From the NCBI RefSeq assembly GCF_017355205.1, contig NZ_JADIJK010000018.1, positions 43,229-107,228 on the forward strand: a stretch of DNA of 64,000 nt, given 5' to 3'. Position 1 is the first letter of the stretch, and every line of letters begins with the position of its first letter. This stretch comes from Bacillus sp. SD088 (GTDB taxonomy: Bacteria > Bacillota > Bacilli > Bacillales > Bacillaceae_C). The translations under genes and the position numbers were made by a program. Shown one piece after another: positions 53,060-61,596 of this stretch. The notes beneath the pieces are model-generated. The model was not told the origin of the DNA. It did no database searches and saw only the letters and a list, made by a program, of their open reading frames with translations.

Positions 53060-53536
53060 TTATGTCATTTCCTTTTTTAATTTTATAATGTCTTTAAATT
53101 GTTTTTCCGCTTCATCCATACTCATATTATCTTCTTCCATTGCTTCTCTCAGGCGAATTGTTTCTAAAAATATTTTATAATCACTCGAAACAATAAAGCT
53201 TTTATCTGGATAGTCCTTCTCTAATCGATCCTTTAAATTTTTTTCGATTTTCTTCATGCTAAAACGATTAAGATGCCTAACCTTATAGGCGACAAGAATT
53301 TGCTTCTTTCCTTCAATAACTGCCACATCGTATATTTCATTTATTTTTTTTACGTCTTCTCTGACCTGATATGCAACAGACTTATTTTTTTCTTGATTAC
53401 TTATTTCGATTGGTGCAGGTTGGGTTGTTTTCATTAATGACAGCCTTGCCTCTTCACCGTCTTTATTACCAGAACAACCACTTATCATCAAGCAAAAAAC
53501 AGTCATTGCGAAGACCCATATCCTTTTCTTAAGCAT
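53060..53536 (-). CDS. YhcN/YlaJ family sporulation lipoprotein
   Basis: This 158-residue protein has a signal peptide with lipobox LMISGCSG (Cys21) and the YhcN/YlaJ domain (VAYQVREDVKKINEIYDVAV, ILVAYKVRHLNRFSMKKIEK). Members are found in the spore inner membrane and affect outgrowth or germination. It is the first gene of the spoVAC-spoVAD-spoVAEB operon. The same four-gene core is known from the mobile spoVA2mob operon linked to high spore heat resistance, although the DUF1657 and YetF genes of that element are missing here. Confidence 0.88.
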   Translation of the reverse strand: MLKKRIWVFAMTVFCLMISGCSGNKDGEEARLSLMKTTQPAPIEISNQEKNKSVAYQVREDVKKINEIYDVAVIEGKKQILVAYKVRHLNRFSMKKIEKNLKDRLEKDYPDKSFIVSSDYKIFLETIRLREAMEEDNMSMDEAEKQFKDIIKLKKEMT

Positions 53537-53626
53537 CGGTACCTCCCGCGTTCATTCGACCTATAAGATATTTTTCTCCAGATTTCTAAAATTATGATCA
53601 TATTTTAGATAAATTTCCTTCACTTA

Positions 53627-53677
53627 AAAAAAATGAAACCTAGTCCCCTTCCTTTAAAAGGTAAGAGACTAGGTTTT
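53627..53677 (-). terminator. Terminator after the 53687 gene
   Basis: AAACCTAGTC and GACTAGGTTT pair with an inner CCTT/AAGG, followed on the minus strand by CATTTTTTTT. Confidence 0.9.
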
Positions 53678-53686
53678 ATCTGCTTT

Positions 53687-53788
53687 TCAGTAATTTCTTT
53701 TAGTTGGCTTTGATGGTCCACATCCACAACCTGTTCCTTTTTTACGGCCTTTCCCAACAGGATTCTTTCTTCTAGGTCTGCTATTCAT
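53687..53788 (-). CDS. Very small basic Cys/Gly protein (33 aa)
   Basis: A 33-codon frame gives a highly basic peptide starting MNSRPRRKNPVGKGRKKG and carrying TGCGCGPSKPTKRNY, with two cysteines in a Gly-rich loop. AGGATGTG lies before the ATG but is a weak match. The strong terminator just downstream and its position after yjcA support a real gene. A role in the spore coat is plausible from its make-up, but there is no family match. Confidence 0.5.
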   Translation of the reverse strand: MNSRPRRKNPVGKGRKKGTGCGCGPSKPTKRNY

Positions 53789-53864
53789 CACAATCACATC
53801 CTGAGTAATTTTCTCTGCACTATACTTTATGTACTCAGTAAAAAATGTGTTTGCCCAATCGCCC

Positions 53865-54224
53865 TTATTCTTCAGAAATCTTTGATTGGATAATTGTTTC
53901 GATAATAGCAGCCAAACCAGCGATCGATAAAATATATACAAATGGTTCTGCCACAACCGGATAAAACCAGCAGATCAAGAAAATAAAGATGGAAATCCAT
54001 ATCCCCGTACACCAATAACAGCTGATAAGTTGACCAATCCAACCTCTAAGCCCCTTTTCTTTGGGGATTAGATAAATCTCTAGCTCGCCATTTTCATCAA
54101 GAGCTTCGTATTCCTGCATAAAAGGGCGTCTAATAAACTCCGTTATTTGATCATACACCAATAATCTCGTTAATCGAAAAACCGCTAAGCTTAATAAAAT
54201 GAATGTAAACCAATTGATTGACAT
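53865..54224 (-). CDS. yjcA: YjcA family membrane protein (DUF1360)
   Basis: This 119-residue protein has two or three membrane helices and the DUF1360 hallmarks LAVFRLTRLLVYDQITEFIR near the start and LISCYWCTGIWISI in the middle, with a CxxC-like pair. The ATG at 54224 has GGGTGATA upstream. The B. subtilis relative YjcA is a sporulation gene next to spoVIF. The function is unknown. It is divergent from cotZ. Confidence 0.85.
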   Translation of the reverse strand: MSINWFTFILLSLAVFRLTRLLVYDQITEFIRRPFMQEYEALDENGELEIYLIPKEKGLRGWIGQLISCYWCTGIWISIFIFLICWFYPVVAEPFVYILSIAGLAAIIETIIQSKISEE

Positions 54225-54339
54225 CAATATCACCCGCCTATTTTCTATCATCAAGGCATTTGTCCGTTACCCATTTGGCTAATGTCTAATATGTTATTAG
54301 TGAATATGGATCAATAGATGACAAGGAGGAATTTAATCC

Positions 54340-54858
54340 ATGAGTTACGAAGAAATGGAATCAGTTGAGTCAGTTGGTACAAATCACTGTGGTGGTGGCT
54401 GTACTTCAGGATGTGTTTGTCAAGTTGTTCGAGCGATAAAAGATATTCAGGAAATGGCTGTTGAAGAAGAAGAATGCCCAAGTTGCCCAACGAATTGCTT
54501 TATTGAGCCACTAGGCGGCTCTCCTACTCGTTCCAATGTAGATACCAGAGTATTTACCCTTACAAATAAAAATGGAGAATTATTTAAAGCACTATTTAAA
54601 GGCCGTGGAGGCAACTGTGTATCGGTTTATTTCAGAGTTGAAGATATCTTTGATAACTGCTGTGCCACATTGCGCGTATTGGTTCCTTTAAATAAAGAAG
54701 GAGAACCAGTAAAAATAACTCACCACGGGGACATTAATTATGAAGCCCTTTGTGCCGTACGCAGATGGGGAAAAAGCAGCAGCTGTATAACCGTTGATCT
54801 ACACTGCTTCTGTGCAGTACAATGTATTGCTGATGTTGATTTACAACTATGTGATTAA
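54340..54858 (+). CDS. cotZ: Spore coat/crust protein CotZ (CotY/CotZ/ExsY family)
   Basis: This 172-residue cysteine-rich protein forms the outermost spore layer through disulfide-linked arrays. Conserved elements are NHCGGGCTSGCVCQVVRAIK, CPSCPTNCFI, NCCATLRVLVPL and CAVRRWGKSSSCITVDLHCF. AAGGAGG precedes the ATG. In B. subtilis, CotZ is needed for crust assembly. cotO follows nearby on the opposite strand, as in other Bacilli. A terminator follows at 54867. Confidence 0.93.
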   Translation: MSYEEMESVESVGTNHCGGGCTSGCVCQVVRAIKDIQEMAVEEEECPSCPTNCFIEPLGGSPTRSNVDTRVFTLTNKNGELFKALFKGRGGNCVSVYFRVEDIFDNCCATLRVLVPLNKEGEPVKITHHGDINYEALCAVRRWGKSSSCITVDLHCFCAVQCIADVDLQLCD

Positions 54859-54866
54859 TATCGAAA

Positions 54867-54893
54867 GTGGAGGGTTCACCCCCCTCCTCTTTT
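54867..54893 (+). terminator. Terminator after cotZ
   Basis: GGAGGG and CCCTCC pair around a short loop and lead into TCTTTT. A nested hairpin (GGCG ... GCCCAA-aag-TTGGGC ... CGCC, 54910-54943) follows and may be part of another repeat. Confidence 0.75.
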
Positions 54894-54974
54894 AATTAAC
54901 AACGCCTTGGCGAATTACGCCCAAAAGTTGGGCATCCGCCTTCATTCTGCTGATTTGAATCGCAGGTTGCATTC

Positions 54975-55115
54975 AGAGGCTGGGACAAAAGTATTTTCAC
55001 TAAAGAAAAAACCAAATAAGTAGGGTACATATACTCCCGCTCCGGAAATATACTTCGCTAAGATAATACATTATTCGTCCTTGGAGCTTAATTTTTTATT
55101 ACGTTCCAGCCTCTT
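54975..55115 (-). repeat. GAGGCTGGGACAAAA-type repeat, copy 5 (short form)
   Basis: The ends agaggctgggacaaaa and gttccagcctct are inverted. The interior has cccgctccggaaatatacttc and attcgtccttggagctta. It separates cotZ from cotO. Confidence 0.88.
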
Positions 55116-55129
55116 TCTCCTGAAGAAAG

Positions 55130-55654
55130 TTAAAAAATAATCCGAATCGCTTGTAGTTCTTCCCTAGCAACTGTACGAACTTCACCACTAAATGTTTTCA
55201 CCCGAATATTATCCCCTTCGATACTTTCCAATATGCCGCGTACTCTGTCGCCTTCCTTGATGAATTCACATGGGAATGGAGGTTGAGTCCGAGGAATCTG
55301 TGTTAAGTATTGTAGTTTTTCAGATATCGACATTTCTCTAAAAGCTTTAACAGGTGTAAGATTCCAATTACTTTTTCCAACATTAGACTGTTTTCGAAAA
55401 TAATCAACTGCCGACATAGGCTTTTCCGGTTGATCATCATTTTTTTCTGTAAAGGATTCGTGTTCCTCGAAATCTGTTTGCACTTGAAAAGGAACACTAC
55501 TTTTTAGCTTTTTTGGCGGTGAGGGCTTATTTTCAGTTTTATTGGCTGTATTTGAATTGGAAGAATAAGATTGTTGCATTGAGAATTCTGGTTTTACAAA
55601 ATCAGGCTGATGAATATATAGCAAAGGATTTTTCCCTTTCTGTTTCTCTTCCAT
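55130..55654 (-). CDS. cotO: Spore coat protein CotO
   Basis: This 174-residue protein has a low-complexity polar middle and the conserved CotO end: SISEKLQYLTQIPRTQPPFP, CEF, then a small beta domain (GDRVRGILESIEGDNIRVKT). CotO controls coat assembly and encasement with CotH. The ATG at 55654 was chosen because GGAGGTG lies nine bases upstream. It lies next to fabI and cotZ, the same neighbourhood as B. subtilis yjbW-yjbX-cotZ. Confidence 0.88.
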   Translation of the reverse strand: MEEKQKGKNPLLYIHQPDFVKPEFSMQQSYSSNSNTANKTENKPSPPKKLKSSVPFQVQTDFEEHESFTEKNDDQPEKPMSAVDYFRKQSNVGKSNWNLTPVKAFREMSISEKLQYLTQIPRTQPPFPCEFIKEGDRVRGILESIEGDNIRVKTFSGEVRTVAREELQAIRIIF

Positions 55655-55723
55655 TAAGGTACACCTCCGTATTTCATACTTCGTTTTATATGTATGCGAA
55701 GAAATGGGCAAGGTGAACTTAAA

Positions 55724-55763
55724 CGAAAAAAAACTGCCACCGGATAGGTGACAGCTGAAAAAA
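55724..55763 (-). terminator. Terminator after fabI
   Basis: On the minus strand CTGTCACC / GGTGGCAG pairs around a short loop and is followed by TTTTTTTTCG. Confidence 0.9.
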
Positions 55764-55765
55764 AA

Positions 55766-56548
55766 TTATAATGCAACAATATGGAATCCAGAATCAACAT
55801 GAAGATTTTCCCCAGTAATGCCTCGAGAAAGATTACTAAATAGGAATAATGCTGTATCTCCCACCTCTTCAGGAGTTGTTGTTCTTTTAAGAGGTGCTTT
55901 TTCCTCGATATCTTTTAAAACACTGTTAAAATCACTAATTCCCTTTGCAGAAAGTGTACGAATCGGTCCAGCTGAAATGGAATTTACACGAATGCCGTAT
56001 TGTCCAAGATCATTCGCTAAATAGCGGACACTTGCATCTAATGAAGCTTTTGCCACTCCCATAACATTGTAATTTGGTACAACACGTTCTCCACCTAGAT
56101 ATGTCATTGTGACCATGCTTCCACCTTCTGGCATCATCTCTAGCTCCTGTACAGCTTTTGCTACTGCGGTCAAGGAATAAGAACTAATATTATGAGCTAA
56201 AAGAAAGCCATCTCTCGTGACATTTAAGTAGTCTCCATCAAGCTCTTCCTTATTCGCAAAAGCAATGGCGTGGGCAATTCCATGAATGGGCCCAACTACT
56301 TCTTTAATCTTACTAAAGCATTGGCGAATCTCTTCGTCATTTGTAATATCACAAGGAAGAACAAGTGATTCATTTCCCTCTAGTGAATCCGCTAATGCAC
56401 GAACATTTTTTTCCAATCTCTCTCCAGCGTATGTAAATACTAATCGTGCCCCTGCATTGTGGAGTGAACGAGCGATTCCCCATGCGATGCTACGTTTATT
56501 CGCTACACCCATTACAACAAAAGTTTTTCCTTGAACAGATAGATTCAA
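55766..56548 (-). CDS. fabI: Enoyl-[acyl-carrier-protein] reductase FabI
   Basis: This 260-residue NADH enzyme does the last step of each round of fatty acid elongation. It has MGVANKRSIAWGIARSL, the catalytic Tyr150, Tyr160 and Lys167 (TYLGGERVVPNYNVMGVAKA) and GPIRTLSAKGI. It is the classical triclosan target. TTG at 56548 was chosen as start because GGAGGG lies seven bases upstream, and the start then equals that of B. subtilis FabI; the longer frame begins in this site. A FapR operator lies about 75 bases upstream. Confidence 0.94.
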   Translation of the reverse strand: MNLSVQGKTFVVMGVANKRSIAWGIARSLHNAGARLVFTYAGERLEKNVRALADSLEGNESLVLPCDITNDEEIRQCFSKIKEVVGPIHGIAHAIAFANKEELDGDYLNVTRDGFLLAHNISSYSLTAVAKAVQELEMMPEGGSMVTMTYLGGERVVPNYNVMGVAKASLDASVRYLANDLGQYGIRVNSISAGPIRTLSAKGISDFNSVLKDIEEKAPLKRTTTPEEVGDTALFLFSNLSRGITGENLHVDSGFHIVAL

Positions 56549-56620
56549 ATTTAATCCCTCCAATAATCATTTTTCGGACTTATCTCTACTAATAGGACAA
56601 TTCAAAAGTAATACGTGATA

Positions 56621-56637
56621 TTAGTACCTAGTAATAA
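56621..56637. promoter_or_regulatory. FapR operator upstream of fabI
   Basis: TTAGTACCTAGTAATAA closely follows the 17-base inverted repeat bound by FapR (TTAGTACCT-N-TACTAA type). FapR represses fatty acid and phospholipid genes, including fabI, until malonyl-CoA accumulates. It lies in the only gap upstream of fabI. Confidence 0.8.
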
Positions 56638-56663
56638 CTATATCATACACGACTATTTTTAAG

Positions 56664-56806
56664 AAGAGGCTGGGATAAAAATGTATTCACCACAGAAAAA
56701 ACCGAACTACTAGGGTGCATATACCTCCGCTCTGGAAATATACTTCGCTAAGGTAATGCATTGTTCGTCTAGAGAGCTTAACATTTTAGTTTTTCCCAGC
56801 CTCTAC
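56664..56806 (-). repeat. GAGGCTGGGACAAAA-type repeat, copy 6 (short form)
   Basis: The ends agaggctgggataaaa and ttttcccagcctct are inverted. The interior has cctccgctctggaaatatac and aatgcattgttcgtct. It lies directly after the stop of yjbQ and probably ends its transcript. Confidence 0.88.
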
Positions 56807-56810
56807 TTAT

Positions 56811-58652
56811 TTAGAACTGTAATTCACGCATCAGGTCATCTACGAATTCTTTCGTACCAGTAACAACTAGTCGATCTTCTATTTTTAATCTTGTGTCACC
56901 ATGTGGAACCAATGATTCATTATCACGGAAAACTCTGACAACAATGATATCACCCGCAAACGGAAATTCACGTAGTTTCATATTATGATAGTTCGGATTG
57001 CGCATTTCAATTTCATAAAGGGCGGTTTCTTGATTCGTAAAGATATCGGCAATATTTGGTGATTCAATCAGCGCCGTGATAAAAGTTTTTGTTGATAGCA
57101 ATGTAGAAAATACTTCAATTTCATGTTCTTTTAAAGAGCTCGTTAAATCTGGACTTTCAATTCGAACAATCACTCTCTCAACACCAAGTTCCTTAGCATG
57201 AACAGCAAGTGTAGCATTCAATTCTTCATCACCGGTAGATATAAACAAAATATCTGTTTCAAAAACGCCAGCATTTTCTAATTCATCTTCATGATAATTT
57301 GGAAGCTCCGTAATGTTAAAGACCGTATCCGAAATATGAGAATCGGGTTTCTCCATCTTCTTATGAAAAACTGTCGTCTCAAACAAGTCCTTATCCAATT
57401 CTTTCGATGCAGGAAGCGTAATTTGATTGGCCCCAATAAACGTAACTTCTTGCTTCGGTTCAACGCTATTTTCTTTCGGAAACCATTTTTTGAAGAAAAT
57501 AGGTGTCACAATACAGCTAATGACAGCAACAAGAATAAATGTACCACTCATTTCAGCTGTAATGACTTCCATGCGCTCCGCTATTTTAGCTGCCGCAATC
57601 ACCAATGATAATGTTGAAGTAAGTAAAAAGGAGGAAGCCAAGACTGTTTTTGTATCATACCACTTTTTTAAAATAAATACTGGAAAAACCTTTGAAATGA
57701 ATAATCCAATTAATAGCAATGGAATCAATAATAATATTTCTTTATTACTGAGTAATGACCATAAATCTAGATCAACCCCAACCATGACAAAGAAAATAGG
57801 GATTAAAAATCCATAGCCAAAAGAATCGAGTTGTCGAACCATTTCTGGTTTAGGATTTAACAATGAGACAAGCGTTCCTGCCAAGAAGGCACCTAATATA
57901 TTTTCTGCACCTAGTGATTCGGATAAAGCAACTAATACGATAATTAATGTAAATATCGCGCGCGTTCCTATTTGTACAGTCCCGGTTGACAATCGTTCGA
58001 TAAAGGAACGATTTTTAAAACGTCTGCCAACAAAGTATAGAATAATTCCTGCTACAAATAAAATGAGTAATAACCACATATTTCCTTGATTATCACCGGA
58101 TAAGGAAACAAATACCGCTAATAGAATCATCGTCACAAGGTCAGCAATCACAGCAATTAAAAGGATAATTTGCCCAATTCCTGTCTTCATAATATTTGCT
58201 TCCTTTAGAGTTGGCACCACAACCCCTAAAGATATAGTAGAGATGATTAATGTCATTAAGAACACATTATCAATAAGTCCCATCCAGACAAATAAATAAG
58301 ATAAACCAACAGATACAATGAAAATCCCCAAAAATATCACAATGGAAACAGTCAAACGATTGGGCTCCGTTTTTCCATTAGACAGTTTAATTTTCTTGTT
58401 TGACATTTTGAATGCTGAAAAATCTATTTCTAATCCACTCAAGAACATCAGAAAAATAAACCCAAGTGTAGAAAGAATATCGAGCCATGAGCCACCACGA
58501 ATTAAATCAAAACCGCTTTTTCCAATAATTAATCCCATAATAATTTCTGCAATGACAATAGGCATAAATGAAATTCGAAAACGATCAAGAACAAGCGGCG
58601 TCAGAAAAGCAAAAATTAATACAATTACCAATGATAGTAATGATTCGTCCAT
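56811..58652 (-). CDS. yjbQ: CPA2 family monovalent cation:proton antiporter (YjbQ)
   Basis: This 613-residue protein has a membrane part of 12-13 helices (about 1-385) with the Kef-like motifs FMPIVIAEIIMGLIIGKSGF and FLSGLEIDF, a linker, then a cytoplasmic RCK-N domain (about 395-510) and an RCK-C domain (about 530-613, with LKIEDRLVVTGTKEFV). Such proteins expel K+ or Na+ in exchange for H+, and RCK-C domains are often c-di-AMP sensors. Length equals that of B. subtilis YjbQ. The ATG at 58652 has GGGAGAA upstream; an earlier ATG lies before this site. Confidence 0.88.
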   Translation of the reverse strand: MDESLLSLVIVLIFAFLTPLVLDRFRISFMPIVIAEIIMGLIIGKSGFDLIRGGSWLDILSTLGFIFLMFLSGLEIDFSAFKMSNKKIKLSNGKTEPNRLTVSIVIFLGIFIVSVGLSYLFVWMGLIDNVFLMTLIISTISLGVVVPTLKEANIMKTGIGQIILLIAVIADLVTMILLAVFVSLSGDNQGNMWLLLILFVAGIILYFVGRRFKNRSFIERLSTGTVQIGTRAIFTLIIVLVALSESLGAENILGAFLAGTLVSLLNPKPEMVRQLDSFGYGFLIPIFFVMVGVDLDLWSLLSNKEILLLIPLLLIGLFISKVFPVFILKKWYDTKTVLASSFLLTSTLSLVIAAAKIAERMEVITAEMSGTFILVAVISCIVTPIFFKKWFPKENSVEPKQEVTFIGANQITLPASKELDKDLFETTVFHKKMEKPDSHISDTVFNITELPNYHEDELENAGVFETDILFISTGDEELNATLAVHAKELGVERVIVRIESPDLTSSLKEHEIEVFSTLLSTKTFITALIESPNIADIFTNQETALYEIEMRNPNYHNMKLREFPFAGDIIVVRVFRDNESLVPHGDTRLKIEDRLVVTGTKEFVDDLMRELQF

Positions 58653-58706
58653 AAAAAATTCTCCCATCTTAAATTACGAATTAAGAGGTCATCATCTTAC
58701 TAATTA

Positions 58707-59127
58707 AATGCGTGTTCAAAAAGGAGGATAAATAGGACCAAGGCGGCACAGTTAGTGACGGACTTGTACAGGATGTACTGACTTCTGCATTGCCCACAGG
58801 ACTTGGATGGTTTTAGCAGAAAAAGCATCCTTGAATCCGCATCGCACGAAGGAAAAGTGGTTTACTTTTCCGAGGAGCACAGAAACAAGCCAACGAACCT
58901 CCATAGGATGTGGTGACTTCGATGTTCGATACGGAACGTGTCGGTACTTAGTCGAAGATCCTTTATCTCAAAATGTCATTTTTACCGAGGCCTGCAGGAC
59001 GCAGGTCACAAAGGCGTTGCGACGTACAGGACGTACTAGTGCGGGCGAAACGACAGGATGTCGTGCTTTGAGCCTGCCGACAGGATGTCGCGAATTTAGC
59101 CTTTGTTCCTTACTTTTTGAACATCCT
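58707..59127. repeat. 420-base element with inverted ends and many mini-hairpins
   Basis: The outer ends gcgtgttcaaaaaggagga and actttttgaacatcctc are imperfect inverted repeats. Inside are six small hairpins with the same core: gtaca-gga-tgtac (58767), ccata-gga-tgtgg (58901), cctgc-aggac-gcagg (58991), gtac-aggac-gtac (59024), and cgaca-gga-tgtcg twice (59051, 59078). It is much more GC-rich than its surroundings. A 108-codon open frame on the plus strand lies wholly in these repeats and is not credible as a gene. The element fills the gap between yjbQ and mgtE. Confidence 0.75.
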
Positions 59128-59129
59128 CT

Positions 59130-60497
59130 TTAATGAATAAGATAACTCATAAGCATTGTCGCTAATCCAAAATAAATCAATATGGATGTGATATCATTCA
59201 TGGTTGTAATAAATGGACCTGAAGCAACGGCTGGATCAATTTTTAATTTATGCATGATTAGAGGAACAAGCGATCCTCCTATCGTTGCAACTAAAAGAGA
59301 AGCAAGAATGGAAAAACCAACTAAAAGTCCTAAAACTAGATCATGCTTCCATACAAAAATCACTAAAGAAACCAAAATGCCACAAAGCGCTCCTGTTACG
59401 ATCCCTGTTCCAGCTTCTCTCAAAATGATTTTTAACTTCCCAGCATCCTCCATCTCGCCTGTAGCAATCCCGCGAACGGCCACTGCCAAGGATTGTGTTC
59501 CCGCATTTCCTGCCATTCCAGCAATAAGTGGGATAAACACCGCGACAATCGGGACTTGGCTCAAAGTATCTTCAAAGCGACCAATTAAACTTGCAGTAAA
59601 CATCCCTAAGAAAAGCAAAATAACCAGCCAGGGCAAGCGTTTTTTCGCTGCTGTAAAAGGACTTTTATCCATTTTATCAAGATCAGATATACCTGCGAGC
59701 TTAGAGTAATCATCGGAGGCCTCTTCATCAATAACATCAATGATATCATCGACCGTAATGATTCCTAATAGATGGTTTTGAAAATCAACAACTGGTAGTG
59801 CTAATAAATCATAATCTCGCATTTGCCTGGCAGCTTCTTCTTGGTCAGCCCCGACCGAGATGGATACCACTCGATCAGACATAATCTCTGAAATCATCGT
59901 GTCATCATCCGATATAATTAAGTCTCGTAATGACAAAACTCCGGCTAAACGTAAATCTTCATCAATGACAAAAACATAATAAATGGTTTCCGCTGTAGGA
60001 GCTTGCTTCTTGAGAATGTACATGGCTGATCGTACCGTTTGATTCTGTGATATGGCCACATACTCGGTGGTCATAATACTTCCGGCCGTATATTCCTCAT
60101 AGTGGAGCAACCCTTTAATTTCTTGGGCATCCTTTTTATCCATAAGGGTCAGGTAACTGGCCGTTTGATCTTTCCCTAATGTATTTAATACATCCACAGC
60201 ATTATCGGCGTACATATTTGCAAGCACTTCGGCTGCATATTTCGGCTCCATTTCAGCCAAAATATCCTTATAGTCATTGTCATCTATCTCAAGCATCTCA
60301 AAAAAGTCAGCAACTTCTTTTGGAGATAAGTAATAATACATTTTTAATCTAGTCTCTTTATCAATTTTGAAAAAGAATTGGGCCTGATCATATGGGTGAA
60401 GATTTAAAAATTCTTCTCGAAAGGATTCGAGATTGCCTTCAGCCGCTGTCTGGATCAGTAGCTCTTCATTTATATTTTCTTGTGTATCGTTTTCCAA
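59130..60497 (-). CDS. mgtE: Magnesium transporter MgtE
   Basis: This 455-residue channel has an N-terminal helical MgtE-N domain (about 20-130), a CBS pair (about 135-260, with TAGSIMTTEYVAI and GIITVDDIIDVIDEEASDD), a plug helix and five membrane helices with the pore motif AGMAGNAGTQSLAVAVRG. Cytosolic Mg2+ bound by the CBS and N domains closes the pore. The start is TTG with GGGGTGGG upstream. The 223-base region shared with the divergent prpE shows no M-box-like conserved text. Confidence 0.94.
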   Translation of the reverse strand: MENDTQENINEELLIQTAAEGNLESFREEFLNLHPYDQAQFFFKIDKETRLKMYYYLSPKEVADFFEMLEIDDNDYKDILAEMEPKYAAEVLANMYADNAVDVLNTLGKDQTASYLTLMDKKDAQEIKGLLHYEEYTAGSIMTTEYVAISQNQTVRSAMYILKKQAPTAETIYYVFVIDEDLRLAGVLSLRDLIISDDDTMISEIMSDRVVSISVGADQEEAARQMRDYDLLALPVVDFQNHLLGIITVDDIIDVIDEEASDDYSKLAGISDLDKMDKSPFTAAKKRLPWLVILLFLGMFTASLIGRFEDTLSQVPIVAVFIPLIAGMAGNAGTQSLAVAVRGIATGEMEDAGKLKIILREAGTGIVTGALCGILVSLVIFVWKHDLVLGLLVGFSILASLLVATIGGSLVPLIMHKLKIDPAVASGPFITTMNDITSILIYFGLATMLMSYLIH

Positions 60498-60720
60498 GAC
60501 GACCCACCCCTTCCAAATTGGTCCTCATTATCCTAACAAATCTTGATCCGTTTGTCGTCAATAATTGACTTTTTTTCAATATTTATTTCTTTACCTTATC
60601 CGGCCAGTTGCTGAAAGCCTCAATATCATGCTAAAAAGTTGGGCTATGTTAAAATAATGGAAATGAAAATTTTGTCCTTAATGTAAAAGCTATATTTTAT
60701 GGTGAAATGAGTGTGAAAAG

Positions 60721-61455
60721 ATGAAAATAGATATAATTGGCGATATCCATGGTTGTTTTCAAGAGTTTAAAGAACTTACCCAAAAACTTGGATATTCTTG
60801 GGAGACAAGCCTGCCTATACATCCACAGAAAAGAAAATTAGGTTTTATTGGAGATATTACAGATCGAGGTCCCGATTCCATTAAGATGATTGAACAAACA
60901 TGGACACTTTGGAAATACCACGGGGCTTATTATGTGCCTGGCAATCACTGTAATAAGCTATATCGTTATTTTCTTGGGAGGAATGTCCAAATTAAACATG
61001 GCTTAGAAACGACAGTGGCAGAACTTGAAAGACTATCTGTTAAAAAATTTAACCATCTTAAAAAGATGTTTATAGATCTTTATGAACACTCTCCCCTTTA
61101 TCATGAGCTGGATGATGGTCAATTAATTATGGCTCACGCTGGAATAAGAGAGGATTATATTGGCAAACAGAATAAACGTGTACAATCATTTGTTTTATAT
61201 GGGGATGTAACCGGAGAGACATTGCCAGATGGAAGGCCAATAAGACGAGATTGGGCCAAACAATATAAAGGGAAGGCACTTATTGTTTACGGGCATACAC
61301 CAGTGAAACAACCACGTCAATTCGGAAAAACATTTAATATCGATACCGGAGCTGTTTTTGGGGGGGAATTAACAGCTTTGCGGTATCCTGAAATGAATCT
61401 CGTCTCTGTCCCATCATCCTTGCCATATATACAGGAAAAATTCGCTCGTTTTTAA
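60721..61455 (+). CDS. prpE: Bis(5'-nucleosyl)-tetraphosphatase PrpE
   Basis: This 244-residue metallophosphatase has the phosphoesterase motifs [10 protein letters not shown] (GDxHG), [12 protein letters not shown] (GDxxDRG, with Ile in place of one residue) and PGNHCNKL (GNHE variant with Cys), then HAGIRED and YGHTPV. In B. subtilis PrpE cleaves Ap4A-type nucleotides and is reported to affect spore germination. Length is typical. The ATG has only a weak upstream site (GTGTGAAAAG). It lies beside yjbQ and mgtE, close to its B. subtilis context. Confidence 0.92.
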   Translation: MKIDIIGDIHGCFQEFKELTQKLGYSWETSLPIHPQKRKLGFIGDITDRGPDSIKMIEQTWTLWKYHGAYYVPGNHCNKLYRYFLGRNVQIKHGLETTVAELERLSVKKFNHLKKMFIDLYEHSPLYHELDDGQLIMAHAGIREDYIGKQNKRVQSFVLYGDVTGETLPDGRPIRRDWAKQYKGKALIVYGHTPVKQPRQFGKTFNIDTGAVFGGELTALRYPEMNLVSVPSSLPYIQEKFARF

Positions 61456-61596
61456 ATGAGAAAAGAACGAATCTTAAATGAATGCACACGCTTGATATTC
61501 TAGTATTCTAGAAACATCATACTTTGCCCAAAACCTAACTTTTTAAAATAACTTCATTATACGTTAGTCATATGTACCATTGAAATCAATAATAGA

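Noticed and set aside
58807..59133. Plus-strand frame of 108 codons between yjbQ and mgtE
   Set aside because: It lies entirely within the hairpin-rich repeat, has no ribosome-binding site and gives a Cys/Arg-rich nonsense composition.
60498..60720. M-box magnesium riboswitch upstream of mgtE
   Set aside because: The region is long enough, but I found none of the conserved M-box elements or a terminator before the start codon.
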